From a virus, in IMG/VR virus record IMGVR_UViG_3300025770_000019, positions 1 to 62,375 of that record: DNA of 62,375 bases; one strand, given 5' to 3'. Position 1 is the first letter of the stretch. Every line of letters begins with the position of its first letter. The position numbers were made by a program, and so were the translations under genes. Below are positions 45,401 to 55,493 of the stretch, piece by piece. The notes under the pieces were generated by a model, which saw only the letters and a list, made by a program, of their open reading frames with translations, did not search any database and was not told the DNA's origin.

Positions 45401-45498
45401 TTAGACTTCAATCCATGTAAGGCCGTCGGTGCCGAGCTGCATTAACTCAGTAACAGCGCCAGCCGCTACAGCTATTGCAGCATCAATTACTCGACCAG
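45401..45498 (-). other. Open -1 frame after the major capsid gene, possible frameshift extension
   Basis: In the -1 frame relative to the capsid gene, reading stays open from just upstream of the capsid stop to TAA at 45403-45401, immediately before the terminator. The residues past the capsid stop read VIDAAIAVAAGAVTEL then MQLGTDGLTWIEV, a protein-like string ending before the hairpin. No ATG/GTG/TTG lies at its start and no classical slippery heptamer is evident. T7 makes a minor capsid protein by -1 shift, so this might be similar. Confidence 0.35.
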
Positions 45499-46476
45499 TG
45501 CTACAACTAGCGCCTCTGGCTTAACAACCTTTCGACCGTACACGGCCAACCCACGGACAATGTCGCCAAAGTCTGTCTGGTTACGCAGCGGTTCAGTCTT
45601 ACTGATCGTCATTGCAAAGCTAGTCGCGTGCTTGGTGCCTGCGATCATAGTTCTGCGCTGGTTAGCAGTAGTGGCCCCGCCAGTTGAGGGGTCAGTCAGT
45701 CCAGACACAAGGTCTTTGTTGGCGTCGCCGCGTGGCAGGAGGTTAGAGACGTAGACCGTAAAGCGATCCAACATACCGATTTTACCGGTACGGATGGTGC
45801 TTGACGCATCTCCGGAGAAGTACGCTTGCGCAATGTCCGAACGCATCAGAATCTGACGGTCGTACGGCGTCATAACTAACCAACGTCCATCTTCCGGTAC
45901 GTTCTGCTCATCTAACGCAGCAGACATACGCAGGATACACTCAAGCAGGTTGTTAGCCGTGCTGGTGTCAATAGGCGCGGTTAGAATGCCGAGGTCGTAA
46001 GCAGCAGACAGTGCGCCAGCAGTAGCGCCGGAGTTAGCTGCAGCCGGGCCTTCAGTGACAAAGCAGTTGAAGAAAAATTCATCTTCGATGTTGATCTTCA
46101 TTTGCTTCGCAGCATCGTCAGTGAACATGTTCATCAAGTCCATGTCAGCCTGTTGCGCCAGTACGTCGTTCGTCTGAACACTGAAGTACTTCGCCTGATC
46201 CACCTGCATGTCTTGGTAGATAGGAGTAGGAACCTCAGTAGTTAGGGTCGAACCGGCACCGGTGTAATCCAGAATCGTGATCGACGGCGCGGTACGGATG
46301 CGAATTGTGTCGCCTTTATTCCGCAGCTCACCCTCGTAGTCAGTGTTGGAAATCTCTGACAGCATGGTGTTCTGGTAAAATTTGGCAAGTAGCTTGCCGG
46401 ACCACAGAGTCGGTATAAACGACCCGGTGTACTCAGGCGACGTAGTGAAGTCACCGTTAGTGGGGAATACAGCCAT
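45487..46476 (-). CDS. Major capsid protein (HK97-fold type), 329 aa
   Basis: ATG 46476 with CAGGAGC upstream. The order and patterns (YTGSFIPTLWSGKLLAKFYQNTML, GDTIRIRTAPSI, VDQAKYFSVQTNDV, RWLVMTPYDRQILM, TVYVSNLLP, RTMIAGTKHATSFA and VYGRKVVKPEAL) are typical of the capsid proteins of short-tailed phages. It follows the scaffold gene and is followed by a terminator. Size is in the normal range. It builds the icosahedral shell. Confidence 0.85.
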   Translation of the reverse strand: MAVFPTNGDFTTSPEYTGSFIPTLWSGKLLAKFYQNTMLSEISNTDYEGELRNKGDTIRIRTAPSITILDYTGAGSTLTTEVPTPIYQDMQVDQAKYFSVQTNDVLAQQADMDLMNMFTDDAAKQMKINIEDEFFFNCFVTEGPAAANSGATAGALSAAYDLGILTAPIDTSTANNLLECILRMSAALDEQNVPEDGRWLVMTPYDRQILMRSDIAQAYFSGDASSTIRTGKIGMLDRFTVYVSNLLPRGDANKDLVSGLTDPSTGGATTANQRRTMIAGTKHATSFAMTISKTEPLRNQTDFGDIVRGLAVYGRKVVKPEALVVALVE

Positions 46477-46504
46477 TGTAGGATGCTCCTGTTAAACGAG
46501 TTGG

Positions 46505-47524
46505 TTACCCCTTCACACGATTCTCTGTGTATGCGGAGTCTATTTCAGCTTCAAGTTTTCTAGCTTCCTCTGTGCGACCGTTTGCGTTTAGCTCCATTAC
46601 TTTCAGGAACATTTTCCTGACAGCAGCGTCATTGTAAATTTTTCCGTTAACGCTAGGTGCAGTTGTTGCTGCAGTCGATGTAGTGGAAGGTTGAATCTGA
46701 CTTTCAAGTTCCTTTGAGGGGGTTGGGTCGGGAGTATCAACAGGCTGTTCAGTATCTTTGAACAGTTGAACATAGTGCGCGACGGCTTCTGCGTCGCCTT
46801 CTGCGTAGGCATTTTGTGCCGCACCCATTCGTGGGCCTCTGAGTATAGGGTCTACCTCGTTAAGCCACGCAATCCAACTAGGATTGGTGTTGATTTCTTC
46901 GAAATCAGGGACTAAACGTGCTAAACGCTGCTCAAAAGATTGAGTGGATACCTTATTTTCGGTCTCGCCCTGCTGTTGTTTCAACATGGCGTTCTCGGCT
47001 TCTAAGGCTTCGAACCTCTTAGTGAGGTCGGCGGTCTCCTCGCGTGCAACTTTGCGTTGTACTTCGATCAAGTCCTCGCCAAATTCTTGACGGTCTTCAT
47101 CAGTGACAAGTGACGTACGTTCGACGGACTGCGGCGTCGGGGCCTGCTCTTGTTGCGTAGTCAAGGCAGTAACTTGAGAGTTCAGGGTTTCAATCTGAGT
47201 CTCCAAGTTCTTCACCTGAGAATGCAAGCGAGGCACTTCGGCGTCGTACATACCCTGAAGGGTCTTGTACTTCTGTTTCCAGACAGCGGGGTCGTCGTCA
47301 GTACTTGTCGTAGATGGCTTTTCTGGAGCTGGTTCGACTGGTGCTTCGACCGTAGTTTCGGGCGCTTGCACCTCCGGCGTCGGCGTTGCGGATTGCTCTG
47401 CTTCTGGCGTCACGACCGAAACCTGTGGCTGACTAGCGTCAGTGGGGGTCTGGTCGCCGTACAGATGCTGCTGAATCGCATCGGCTTGGTCGGATTGTTC
47501 TTGAACTTGCTTCGGTAATGCCAT
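46505..47524 (-). CDS. Scaffolding protein, 339 aa
   Basis: AGGAGTAACAG before ATG 47524. Very Gln/Glu/Thr/Pro-rich N-terminal half, then a long coiled-coil (SQVKNLETQIETLNSQVTAL and KRFEALEAENAMLKQQ), then a helical C-terminal end. This composition directly before a capsid gene is the hallmark of a scaffold or core protein that guides prohead assembly and leaves before DNA packaging. Confidence 0.85.
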   Translation of the reverse strand: MALPKQVQEQSDQADAIQQHLYGDQTPTDASQPQVSVVTPEAEQSATPTPEVQAPETTVEAPVEPAPEKPSTTSTDDDPAVWKQKYKTLQGMYDAEVPRLHSQVKNLETQIETLNSQVTALTTQQEQAPTPQSVERTSLVTDEDRQEFGEDLIEVQRKVAREETADLTKRFEALEAENAMLKQQQGETENKVSTQSFEQRLARLVPDFEEINTNPSWIAWLNEVDPILRGPRMGAAQNAYAEGDAEAVAHYVQLFKDTEQPVDTPDPTPSKELESQIQPSTTSTAATTAPSVNGKIYNDAAVRKMFLKVMELNANGRTEEARKLEAEIDSAYTENRVKG

Positions 47525-47601
47525 CTGTTACTCCTAAAGCTCCAACTCTGTTCAACGCTCCTGTTACGGTGTGCGTATTCCATAATGGTTTGCTGGACTA
47601 A

Positions 47602-47847
47602 TCACGGTGTTTCCATCCGTGTTTTTACCTCGTGCGATGTTTCAACCGCGTCGAGGAATGAACGTAGCGCGTAAGCCTGCCCTTGCAGTCTCAACATTCG
47701 ATCTTTGTCCTCAGTTTCAACCAGAGAGGCTGTAACATCTGAGAGCGCAGAGTCGAACAAATCAACTAAGTGGGGCATCCCCTGCTTACAGTCGACGAGC
47801 GACTGTATGTGCTGCGGGTTCGGGTTATGCGTCACGAATAAACTCAT
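47602..47847 (-). CDS. Hypothetical small structural-region protein, 81 aa
   Basis: ATG 47847 with a weak site. The C-terminal helix (DKDRMLRLQGQAYALRSFLDAVETS) follows a pattern common to small proteins beside portal or scaffold genes in phages. Perhaps a scaffold helper. 77 bases without a gene separate it from the scaffold gene; I see no hairpin there. Confidence 0.65.
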   Translation of the reverse strand: MSLFVTHNPNPQHIQSLVDCKQGMPHLVDLFDSALSDVTASLVETEDKDRMLRLQGQAYALRSFLDAVETSHEVKTRMETP

Positions 47848-47856
47848 GGTGCAAAT

Positions 47857-48396
47857 TTATATCAACCCGAGCACTATCGCAACAAGTTCCTCGTCAGTTG
47901 GGTTACGTATTGTCGTTGGAATCATAACGGTCCTAAACGCCATTGAAGCAGCGGTTACAGGGGCGGTTTCCGACCCAGCCATAGGGTCAACTAGCGAACT
48001 ACTAGCGTTAATGTGTGCACTTACTTCGTCTACTGTTGCCCCTGTAAGCGGTGGTAGCGTCTCAGACGACGTCAACAAGCTAAACTGGGGTAGTGCAAGG
48101 ACTACACCCTTAGTAAGCTCAGTTACGTTTGTGCCAGCGAATCTGTCTGGCTGGACAACTATTGGCTCTGGGTATATCGGGCGTAGTGCCGGGTCGGAAG
48201 GTATGACTATAGCGGGGGGTATGATGTCCCACTTAGCGTAGATTTCTGCGAGTACTTCTGGTGTGACAGCAACCCGCTTAAACGGGCGTACAGTGCCGCC
48301 CTCACCTGCGGCTACGAATATACTTGCAGTGCGACCGTGGTGGTTCGACTGAAAATGGTTTGAAGCGAAAAAAGCGCTATTAGCGTGGGCGCTCAC
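47857..48396 (-). CDS. Hypothetical structural-region protein, 179 aa
   Basis: GTG 48396 overlaps the previous stop (GTGA). Beta- and Pro-rich, with ASIFVAAGEGGTVRPFKRVAV and a helical C-terminal part ending LVAIVLGLI. No known family. Sits in the block of fibre-like genes between portal and scaffold. Confidence 0.6.
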   Translation of the reverse strand: MSAHANSAFFASNHFQSNHHGRTASIFVAAGEGGTVRPFKRVAVTPEVLAEIYAKWDIIPPAIVIPSDPALRPIYPEPIVVQPDRFAGTNVTELTKGVVLALPQFSLLTSSETLPPLTGATVDEVSAHINASSSLVDPMAGSETAPVTAASMAFRTVMIPTTIRNPTDEELVAIVLGLI

Positions 48397-49691
48397 GTTA
48401 CATCGCGTCCGGTAATCGTTCTCCCGCCGTTAGCTGCATCATCGCCTGTCACTCGATCTTTTAGGCCATCAGGGGATTTAATTGTATAAGTCCCGTCTGT
48501 CGCCTGTTCCACGTCGCCAGAGGCAACCGCGAGAAGTATCTTGTTAACTTCCTTGAATGTAAACCCGTCGATGTCTTCTGCGAAAAAGTCTACAAGCGTC
48601 TTGTTTATCGTTGCATCATCATTGTAATCAGTCCCGGCAACAAGATCACTCTCATTGTTTACTATACATACGCCTCTTAAATGTGCGTCCCCAAGATCGG
48701 TACATGACGCACTGACGTTGATCTTTCCTGTGTTGAGTCCTATGGTCATATTCGTGCTGGCTGAGGTAAAGTTACTCAACCTGACACCGCCGTTATAGTT
48801 CCGCAGCGTCAAGTCTACTGGCCCTGCTGTCCCATCAAGACTGGGAGACTCGCCCCCCGGCACGAAGGATTGCCCTGAGCTAATGGTTGCCACGCCTCCA
48901 CTGATAAAGCTAATGGTGTTACCTAGTAAGCACTCGGTGGCTGTTCCGTTGAATGCAGTTATCCCTGCTCCTGCTGCGGTGAAAGTGCAACGCTCCATCT
49001 TCAATGAGCCACCAGCTTGGACTCCATCTACAATGCAATCTCTAATAACTACATCGGTCATATCCTGACCGCCCAAATCTATCTCGGCACCTGACCCCTC
49101 CCCTTGCCAAATAGTTATCCCCGGTGCTGCGGTGAACACGATGGGCGACCGTAGACGGAACTTAATGAACCCTTTACTCGTGGCTAGGGTCAACGCGTCA
49201 GCAAGATTGTCACAAGGTACAGCCTCAGTACCTACAGGAAACGCTGTGCCGGGTAGCCCGTTTATAGCGTCAATCACTATCTGCCCGTTGTACTGGTTCG
49301 TTTGGATCAACGCTATCGCTGCAGTAATTGCCTGTGTTACTGGCTGCAAACCAAACACACCGACGGTGTAGGCTCCTGTAGTGGCTAACAGTATCGGCAG
49401 TGATGCGTCCTCGGGTGCTAAGTTACCCGACAGATACACAGACTGATCTTCTTCTGTGGTCTTTAGCCTCCAACCCGTATCGTTCCTTAAGAAGAAGTAC
49501 GCCCCCGCTGTAATGCCGGGGGTCAAGTCGTCACCGCCAATAGTTCTGAACGCTGGCAGATACTTCAGGTTGTCACTTAGGGTAGACCATACCTTCCAAT
49601 CAGAATAGATATCTTCTACGCCTACAGCTAACGCTCCCGAAACAGGAGCCTCCAGCGTAATGATTTTATTGGGTCCATCAAAGGTAGCCAT
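48393..49691 (-). CDS. Structural protein, fibre- or decoration-like, 432 aa
   Basis: ATG 49691 overlaps the previous stop (TAATG). N-terminal ATFDGPNKIITLEAPVSGAL, DIYSDWKVW and ITAGAYFFLRNDTGWRLKT are typical of a family in phage virion regions. Middle part contains a right-handed beta-helix-like run of short strands (IDLGGQDMTDVVIRDCIVDG). C-terminal segment is 'KEVNKILLAVASGD...TIKSPDGLKDR', also known from such proteins. Probably a virion-surface or tail protein. Confidence 0.7.
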   Translation of the reverse strand: MATFDGPNKIITLEAPVSGALAVGVEDIYSDWKVWSTLSDNLKYLPAFRTIGGDDLTPGITAGAYFFLRNDTGWRLKTTEEDQSVYLSGNLAPEDASLPILLATTGAYTVGVFGLQPVTQAITAAIALIQTNQYNGQIVIDAINGLPGTAFPVGTEAVPCDNLADALTLATSKGFIKFRLRSPIVFTAAPGITIWQGEGSGAEIDLGGQDMTDVVIRDCIVDGVQAGGSLKMERCTFTAAGAGITAFNGTATECLLGNTISFISGGVATISSGQSFVPGGESPSLDGTAGPVDLTLRNYNGGVRLSNFTSASTNMTIGLNTGKINVSASCTDLGDAHLRGVCIVNNESDLVAGTDYNDDATINKTLVDFFAEDIDGFTFKEVNKILLAVASGDVEQATDGTYTIKSPDGLKDRVTGDDAANGGRTITGRDVT

Positions 49692-51979
49692 TACAGATTC
49701 TTGTACACCCTGTCTATTCGAGGGGATAGCGGTAAACCCACGTCCCCAGAACTCAAGTCTATAGCATAAAACTCATCTGTCACGTAGCCCAGCGCATGTA
49801 CGCGAACATCTACACTGGTTGTCACGCTTTCGTTTACCGCCAAAGCGAATGTGCCAGAGACTACAGATTCCGACCCGCCCAACTCAGTCTGTGTGCTTGC
49901 ATCAAATATCCGAACCTCTGCCCCATTGGGAACGTTCGTCAATGCTAAGGTGGCGTCATCCAGAATCGTGATCGTACCCCCGTTGGAGGCGAAGCACTTA
50001 GTTGAATCAATGTTCGACGTTCCCGTATTGATCAAGGTCAGCGTGTCTGCTCCCCTCCACTCAAGATGCAATGTGATCAGAGAATCAAACACCTTCTCGT
50101 TCAGGGTCAGCTCAACATCACCACCCCCTGTCTTTGGCTCTATCCGATAAGACAGAGGCCAATCAGGACGTACATCTGCTGTAGCATCCAAGGCAGTCTG
50201 CATTGATGCTTCCGTGGCTGTAACAATGATGTCATCCGGCAAGGCTCCCCGTCTAAACAAGATGTCACGAATCTCGGTGGTCTTATCCAACGCACCTGCA
50301 TTGGTCCCTGCTGAGTTGTCTGACCATGAAGCGAAGTCACTGATGTGTGCATCGTTCATGCCTTGGAACGCAACGTCTGTGCCGCCAATCTCCAAGTTAC
50401 CCCCAGCCTTATTAAAACTGATATCGCCTGAGTGAGCATCCCATGACCCGGTTCCTAAAGGGTTTCCTGTGGACCCCGGCTGCTCTTCACCATCAATAAA
50501 TAGGCGTACTTCTTTCGGGCTTTCTGTCAGTGAGTAACGACCGCATATATGGTACGGCCTGCCTGTGGCTAATTTGAAACTTGACCAGCCCTGCGCGTTA
50601 ATTGCGTTGCCGGGAACGTCAGCTACAGAGAACAATACAACATTGCCAAACCCTACAAAGAAAGCCGCATTCTGAACTCCACCCCCTTCCTCGAACAGAC
50701 TCCCTAGCGCATGTTGAATCTCGTTTAGCTGCAACCAGAACGCCCATGTTCTTTCACTCGACGTAATCGTGATATTCATATTAGGAGACTGAGCGCACTC
50801 GCGTTTGTTCTGATCATTGTCGAAGTTCACGCAATGCGTATTCCCATCAACGATCTCCTGCGTATCGAATGACCATGTACCAACAACGACGGCGATCATG
50901 GGGATAGGTGGACCCGTGTATCCGGTATCGGCATAAGTATTGTTCAGCCGCCAGTAATGGTCGGGCTTCAGTATATCAACGACCGTTGTGTGATATGGGA
51001 GCAGCCCAACAGATATACCTCCAGAAGCAGGGGCTGACACATCTCCAGTGTCGTTGGTTACGACGACATAAAACACAGCATCAATTCCAAGAGCACCTTG
51101 GGTCATGTCTAACTGAATGCTTGTATCTGACCAACTGTCTATAGACTGAGACACCTTAGTTGTACCAGATAAATCGCTCCATATCTCGACCTTGCCGGTT
51201 CCTTGAACAGCCTCAAACCCATCGCCTACAACGGTCACATTGGTCACATTCCAGTCATCGTGAGGTGACAGGCTGAGAACTGTGCCTCCTGTCACATGGA
51301 TGGGCCGAGCTTCATTCAACGCCATCGTATAGGTGTGGTATTCAGGAGTGGTATTCAGCACTGAATGCTGCCAATCAGGAGGGCTGTATGTCTCTACCGT
51401 GTCGCGCTCTATGTCTGCTGTAAAATGGTTTCTATGGTCGTTGGCTGTTCCTGCCCAAACCTGAGTTCTTAACGTGAAACCAGTCGGCGCTGCCGCTGAC
51501 CAGATGTCATCGTGCGTTGCGGCATGAAAACAAATCACGCGAGTATTCGCAGCGATAACCTCAACGCTCGGGTTGGGAGGGTTCGCATCATTCTGAGCGC
51601 TTGCATAGGCAGGGCCTTGGAAAGGTGCTACTTGATCAACACCTCGATAAACAAGCAAACTACCGGACATAGGCTCATTCGTACCGCCGCTATTCCAGTC
51701 AAACGTAGGGTCAGATTCACTAGCCGAGGTTGCGAATTTCCAATAGATAGAAGTCTCTTGGTCACGTCCACCTGTTGTTCTGTTGTACGTGGCTTGCGTC
51801 CAACCATTACTTCCGCCGCCGTCGTCATCCCACGTCTGCTGACCTGTATTCTCTGACTGCTTAACGAACGCAATCATCAGATCATCGGTCGTATGCGTGA
51901 TCGTGGACATATCAAACGTGATGGTCGTAGCGCCAGAGCTATCTTGAGTCTGGCTATCTATAAACGAAGGAACTGCCAT
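49691..51979 (-). CDS. LamG/concanavalin-like virion protein A, 762 aa
   Basis: ATG 51979. An N-terminal domain (about 1-215) is a jelly-roll-like beta domain; an IPT/TIG-like domain follows (VTGGTVLSLSPHDDW). A LamG-like domain at about 340-530 includes DHYWRLNNTYADTG, RTWAFWLQLN and KEVRLFIDGEEQ. The C-terminal 170 residues (TEIRDILFRRGALPDD onward) repeat in the 425-aa protein at 52207. LamG domains bind sugars, so attachment to host or surface glycans is plausible. Confidence 0.75.
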   Translation of the reverse strand: MAVPSFIDSQTQDSSGATTITFDMSTITHTTDDLMIAFVKQSENTGQQTWDDDGGGSNGWTQATYNRTTGGRDQETSIYWKFATSASESDPTFDWNSGGTNEPMSGSLLVYRGVDQVAPFQGPAYASAQNDANPPNPSVEVIAANTRVICFHAATHDDIWSAAAPTGFTLRTQVWAGTANDHRNHFTADIERDTVETYSPPDWQHSVLNTTPEYHTYTMALNEARPIHVTGGTVLSLSPHDDWNVTNVTVVGDGFEAVQGTGKVEIWSDLSGTTKVSQSIDSWSDTSIQLDMTQGALGIDAVFYVVVTNDTGDVSAPASGGISVGLLPYHTTVVDILKPDHYWRLNNTYADTGYTGPPIPMIAVVVGTWSFDTQEIVDGNTHCVNFDNDQNKRECAQSPNMNITITSSERTWAFWLQLNEIQHALGSLFEEGGGVQNAAFFVGFGNVVLFSVADVPGNAINAQGWSSFKLATGRPYHICGRYSLTESPKEVRLFIDGEEQPGSTGNPLGTGSWDAHSGDISFNKAGGNLEIGGTDVAFQGMNDAHISDFASWSDNSAGTNAGALDKTTEIRDILFRRGALPDDIIVTATEASMQTALDATADVRPDWPLSYRIEPKTGGGDVELTLNEKVFDSLITLHLEWRGADTLTLINTGTSNIDSTKCFASNGGTITILDDATLALTNVPNGAEVRIFDASTQTELGGSESVVSGTFALAVNESVTTSVDVRVHALGYVTDEFYAIDLSSGDVGLPLSPRIDRVYKNL

Positions 51980-52207
51980 TTACAAACTACCTCTGGTGTC
52001 TAACACCCACGCATCATAGGCATCCCACATCTTTCGATACAGAATGCCCTCGGCTATCTCTCTGGTGTCGTAATCCACCAACGTCACTTCAACACAGATA
52101 CAAATACTGTCGGGTTCATACCTATCATCATCGTCCAAAGCCCTATCCGCCCACTCAGAATAGAGCTTCCCGTTTTCCTCCCAGTGCTTGATATTATTCT
52201 TATTCAT
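51980..52207 (-). CDS. Hypothetical acidic protein, 75 aa
   Basis: ATG 52207 (in-frame GTG at 52210) overlaps the previous stop and follows AGGAA. Short with WEENGKLYSEWADRALDDDDRY and many aromatic and acidic residues. Lies between two LamG paralogues and may be a chaperone or linker. No family recognised. Confidence 0.6.
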   Translation of the reverse strand: MNKNNIKHWEENGKLYSEWADRALDDDDRYEPDSICICVEVTLVDYDTREIAEGILYRKMWDAYDAWVLDTRGSL

Positions 52208-53484
52208 CACGCAGGATTCCTGTAATTCCTATCAAAGAATTGTGATACCTGTAGCACAACACCCACTGAGGTATCGACACTCTCCAGCCTGATAATATCC
52301 TCGGTCAAGGACACGATCATAATGTCCACCGAGTCCACATAGACAAAGGACTCAAACAAACCGTCGGTTACATTCTCCTCCCCGGCCACCTCTGTGGTCG
52401 TGCCTGCTTCATATACTCGAACCTCCGTGGGGTTCTGTAGCCCTGATATATCAAGCTGCGTCTCATTCTGGACTGTGATCGTACCACCACCCGTGGTGCT
52501 GAATATCGTTGCGTTGCTATTCCTGTCATTCCTCCAGTTCAGTGTCGCTGATCCTGTGTACTGTACGTGAATCGAACTCAGGGGATCAAACGTGATAGCA
52601 ATAGCAGACAACTCAAAGTCGGTGTCGCCTGTGTTGTTTGCCACCCTGATGGCGCAAGGCACATTACCTTTCAGTCCATTGTCTATCAATTCAAGGGCTG
52701 TCTGCATGGCCGACTCTGTGCCTGCGGCTATTGTCTCGGTTGCAAGCACCCCGCCCTCGAACAGTGTCTCTCGTATTTCCGTGTCGGATAGGTCTGCACT
52801 GGCCCCGTCGAACGTAGCCCAATGATTATAATACCCCTCATCGGAACCGCTCATCCGAACAGTACCGCCCCCCACACCTTGACTAGCCGTACCTGCGTCA
52901 CCAAACACAGCAACGCCTCGGGCATCAAGGCTCGCAGTATCTGGTTGTCGGTCAAGAGGGTCGGCGTTGGTCATCTCCACACCATCCACAAACAACTTAA
53001 CCTCGTTGCCGTTGGAGTTCCCTAGGAAGATACCGCACAGGTGGTACGCACGATTAGGCACCATCTCTGGGCCATACACTTGTAGCCCTGTGGGAAAGTT
53101 CGTTGCCTCCACTACTTCGAACACTAAGTTGTTTCCAAAGCCAGCAATGAACTGCCACTTGGTCGTAGTATCACCTTCACCATAGATATGGATTGGCGGT
53201 GGTCGGAAGGAGTCAAACATGAACCAGCCACAGACCGCTTTCTGGGTCTGGGCTGAATTGTTAATGTTAGCTGTAGTGGCAAGCGTGACGCGATCACCAC
53301 GAACAGAGATGCTCCCCTGCGTGTTCGTGGTCATGCAGTTACTTGCGTCCTCTGCAATAGCGGTGCCCGTGTAAAGGACACCACTATCAGTGCCATTCAC
53401 AGCGCCTATCTCATCCAGAGAATCATCCTCAAAAGGGTAATGGTGATCCGCCCCCAGAGTTGCAATATCGTCACGGTATGCCAC
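52207..53484 (-). CDS. LamG/concanavalin-like virion protein B, 425 aa
   Basis: GTG 53484 after AAGGG. The LamG-like domain spans about 10-235 (DHHYPFEDDSLDEIG, KAVCGWFMFDS, NEVKLFVDGVEM). The C-terminal part (TEIRETLFEGGVLATE, SIHVQYTGSATLNWRND, TTGGGTITVQNETQLDISGL) is a paralogue of the end of protein A at 49691. The two genes probably arose by duplication. Confidence 0.75.
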   Translation of the reverse strand: MAYRDDIATLGADHHYPFEDDSLDEIGAVNGTDSGVLYTGTAIAEDASNCMTTNTQGSISVRGDRVTLATTANINNSAQTQKAVCGWFMFDSFRPPPIHIYGEGDTTTKWQFIAGFGNNLVFEVVEATNFPTGLQVYGPEMVPNRAYHLCGIFLGNSNGNEVKLFVDGVEMTNADPLDRQPDTASLDARGVAVFGDAGTASQGVGGGTVRMSGSDEGYYNHWATFDGASADLSDTEIRETLFEGGVLATETIAAGTESAMQTALELIDNGLKGNVPCAIRVANNTGDTDFELSAIAITFDPLSSIHVQYTGSATLNWRNDRNSNATIFSTTGGGTITVQNETQLDISGLQNPTEVRVYEAGTTTEVAGEENVTDGLFESFVYVDSVDIMIVSLTEDIIRLESVDTSVGVVLQVSQFFDRNYRNPA

Positions 53485-53501
53485 CTACAACCCTTCGTGG
53501 T

Positions 53502-55493
53502 TTATGGGTTACTGAAGTTTCTTTCCAATGCCGCAACCAGTGAGGCAGTCAGACCCGTATTGGTGATTGTCCCTGTCGCAATAACGTACTGAGCCAGACT
53601 CAAGCCAATAGCAACAATCGTTACTGGTGCATCGGTACTATCAGAACCCGTTCCGCGCTGAAGGTTTTCATCATACGCAAAGTTGTAGTTCTGAGTCGCG
53701 CCGGGAATAGCCCCAGAGATGTCAGTCGTCGTATCGTCATCAACAATAATGGCGTCAATCGTGCCGTAGTCTCGACCAGAGTTATCACCAGTGTCATCGT
53801 TGGTGAAGAACATGGTGAACACCGCGCCTGCATCGCCTGTCAGGTTAGAGTTGAAGTTCAACGTAACCGTTACAGTCAGCGGGAATGTCTGAGTAACACT
53901 TGAGTTATCTACAAACGCTACCCTGTTCTTGTCTGCGCCTGAGAACGAGTCTACCGTCACACCAGTACCACCTGATCCGACAGGGTTAACCGTCAACTCA
54001 GAAGTGGTCATCGTGTTACCTGTAGATGCCAGTACCAATAGAGGCTCAGCCAGTCGCCCAATAACATCTGCGCCGAAGCTCAAAGCACCGTCGTTGATAT
54101 CTGTAGAGTTCAACAGCCTAGCCGCAACGAATGCGTAAATCTGTTCTGCCGAAGCTGCACCGCCGCCATCTACCTGCGTCACCGAAACATCACCGTCAAT
54201 GATCACACCAAACGCTTTGGTATCACCAAGGACAAAACCATCCCTAGTCTCCGCTACGTTGGTGTAGGCAATACTCATATCGTTGTACGGGGCGATGCCA
54301 CCGTCAGCGTTAGCCTCCGATACCGCAAGGTCAGTAATAACTGGATCAGCAGCTTCTGAAAGCGGGAAACGATAAACTTGGTTGGTGATAGCTGATACAC
54401 CAATGGCTGTCGTAGTCGATTGGTCATAGGTCTTACCAAACACTCGGATACGTGGTGTAAACACCTGAGTCCTGTGGTCAATCGCTATAAGAACAGCTGT
54501 GTCATCTGCGTTTGTCGTGAACGAAGCAGCACCGAAAGTAAGTGTCAGTGTAGCTACTGCCGTTACAACCTCCGTCACATCGTTAGCACCATCTTCAGCG
54601 TTCTGGAATGTTATGCTGTCCCCTACCTTGACACCATCAGCAACCCAGTCTCCTGTTGTGCTAGTCACTGTAGTTGAGGTGGCAAAAGCAATCGTGCCTG
54701 CCCCTGACAAATCAATACCAATAACACTGGCTACCGCCTCGTTAGCAGGCCCGTCGAAGGTCGCGTCAACGATGTCTGCGTCAACCAAAGCTGAATCCCA
54801 GAAACCGTATGTGAAGTCAGATGCGTCAATGTTACCCAGTGTTACCCAACCAAACCGTTGGTTGATCAGGAAGCCGTTTACATCAACTTCGTCCCAACCA
54901 GCAGTACGGATTAGGGCGCGGGTATCAGAAGCACTACTTGTGGCGAGTGTAGATTCCGCCTCATCAATGGGCCTCCATTCGTTGAATTCAAATTGCTCTG
55001 GCGTAATAGCAGTCATGGGGAATGGGAACTTGATCAAATCAGCATCGTTCTTCCATTCCTCTTTCATAAAGGAATATAGCGCCTGACCGAGAACACCATC
55101 GTTAGTCAACTGCGTGACAGAACCGAAGCCGTTGATCAAAGAGAATATCCTGTTCGTTGTATCGAAGTGGATATTTTTCTCATTGGCGTTTGTACCAAAG
55201 ATACGCGCAGTAGCACTAGAGCTATCCGTAATGATGTCGGGCGGTGTACCTGTCAAGGCTTGCTTTGTTACTGAAATAGATGAGGTTGTGGGTGACCCTG
55301 TTACAAGGTACAACCCGTTGTTACTCACGGTTGTAGCATCTCGCAACTCAATATAGTCGCCAGCAGTTACAGCGGGTAGCGAAGCTGAGCCAGTCATCGT
55401 ACCTGTAATGGTAGATACCAGCGTGATAACAAAATCACCGGGGGTAGTTATTGCGCCTTGTGACAGGCCATCTGGATCAATTATTTGCGCCAT
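53502..55493 (-). CDS. Large fibre-like structural protein, 663 aa
   Basis: ATG 55493, weak ribosome site. Begins AQIIDPDGLSQGAITTPGDF with a beta domain (TAGDYIELRDATTVSNNGLYLV), then EWRPIDEAESTLATS, WDEVDVNGFLINQRFGW and Thr/Asp-rich repeats. Sequences of this type occur in phages of marine and other bacteria as tail or appendage proteins. No enzyme motif seen. Confidence 0.65.
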   Translation of the reverse strand: MAQIIDPDGLSQGAITTPGDFVITLVSTITGTMTGSASLPAVTAGDYIELRDATTVSNNGLYLVTGSPTTSSISVTKQALTGTPPDIITDSSSATARIFGTNANEKNIHFDTTNRIFSLINGFGSVTQLTNDGVLGQALYSFMKEEWKNDADLIKFPFPMTAITPEQFEFNEWRPIDEAESTLATSSASDTRALIRTAGWDEVDVNGFLINQRFGWVTLGNIDASDFTYGFWDSALVDADIVDATFDGPANEAVASVIGIDLSGAGTIAFATSTTVTSTTGDWVADGVKVGDSITFQNAEDGANDVTEVVTAVATLTLTFGAASFTTNADDTAVLIAIDHRTQVFTPRIRVFGKTYDQSTTTAIGVSAITNQVYRFPLSEAADPVITDLAVSEANADGGIAPYNDMSIAYTNVAETRDGFVLGDTKAFGVIIDGDVSVTQVDGGGAASAEQIYAFVAARLLNSTDINDGALSFGADVIGRLAEPLLVLASTGNTMTTSELTVNPVGSGGTGVTVDSFSGADKNRVAFVDNSSVTQTFPLTVTVTLNFNSNLTGDAGAVFTMFFTNDDTGDNSGRDYGTIDAIIVDDDTTTDISGAIPGATQNYNFAYDENLQRGTGSDSTDAPVTIVAIGLSLAQYVIATGTITNTGLTASLVAALERNFSNP

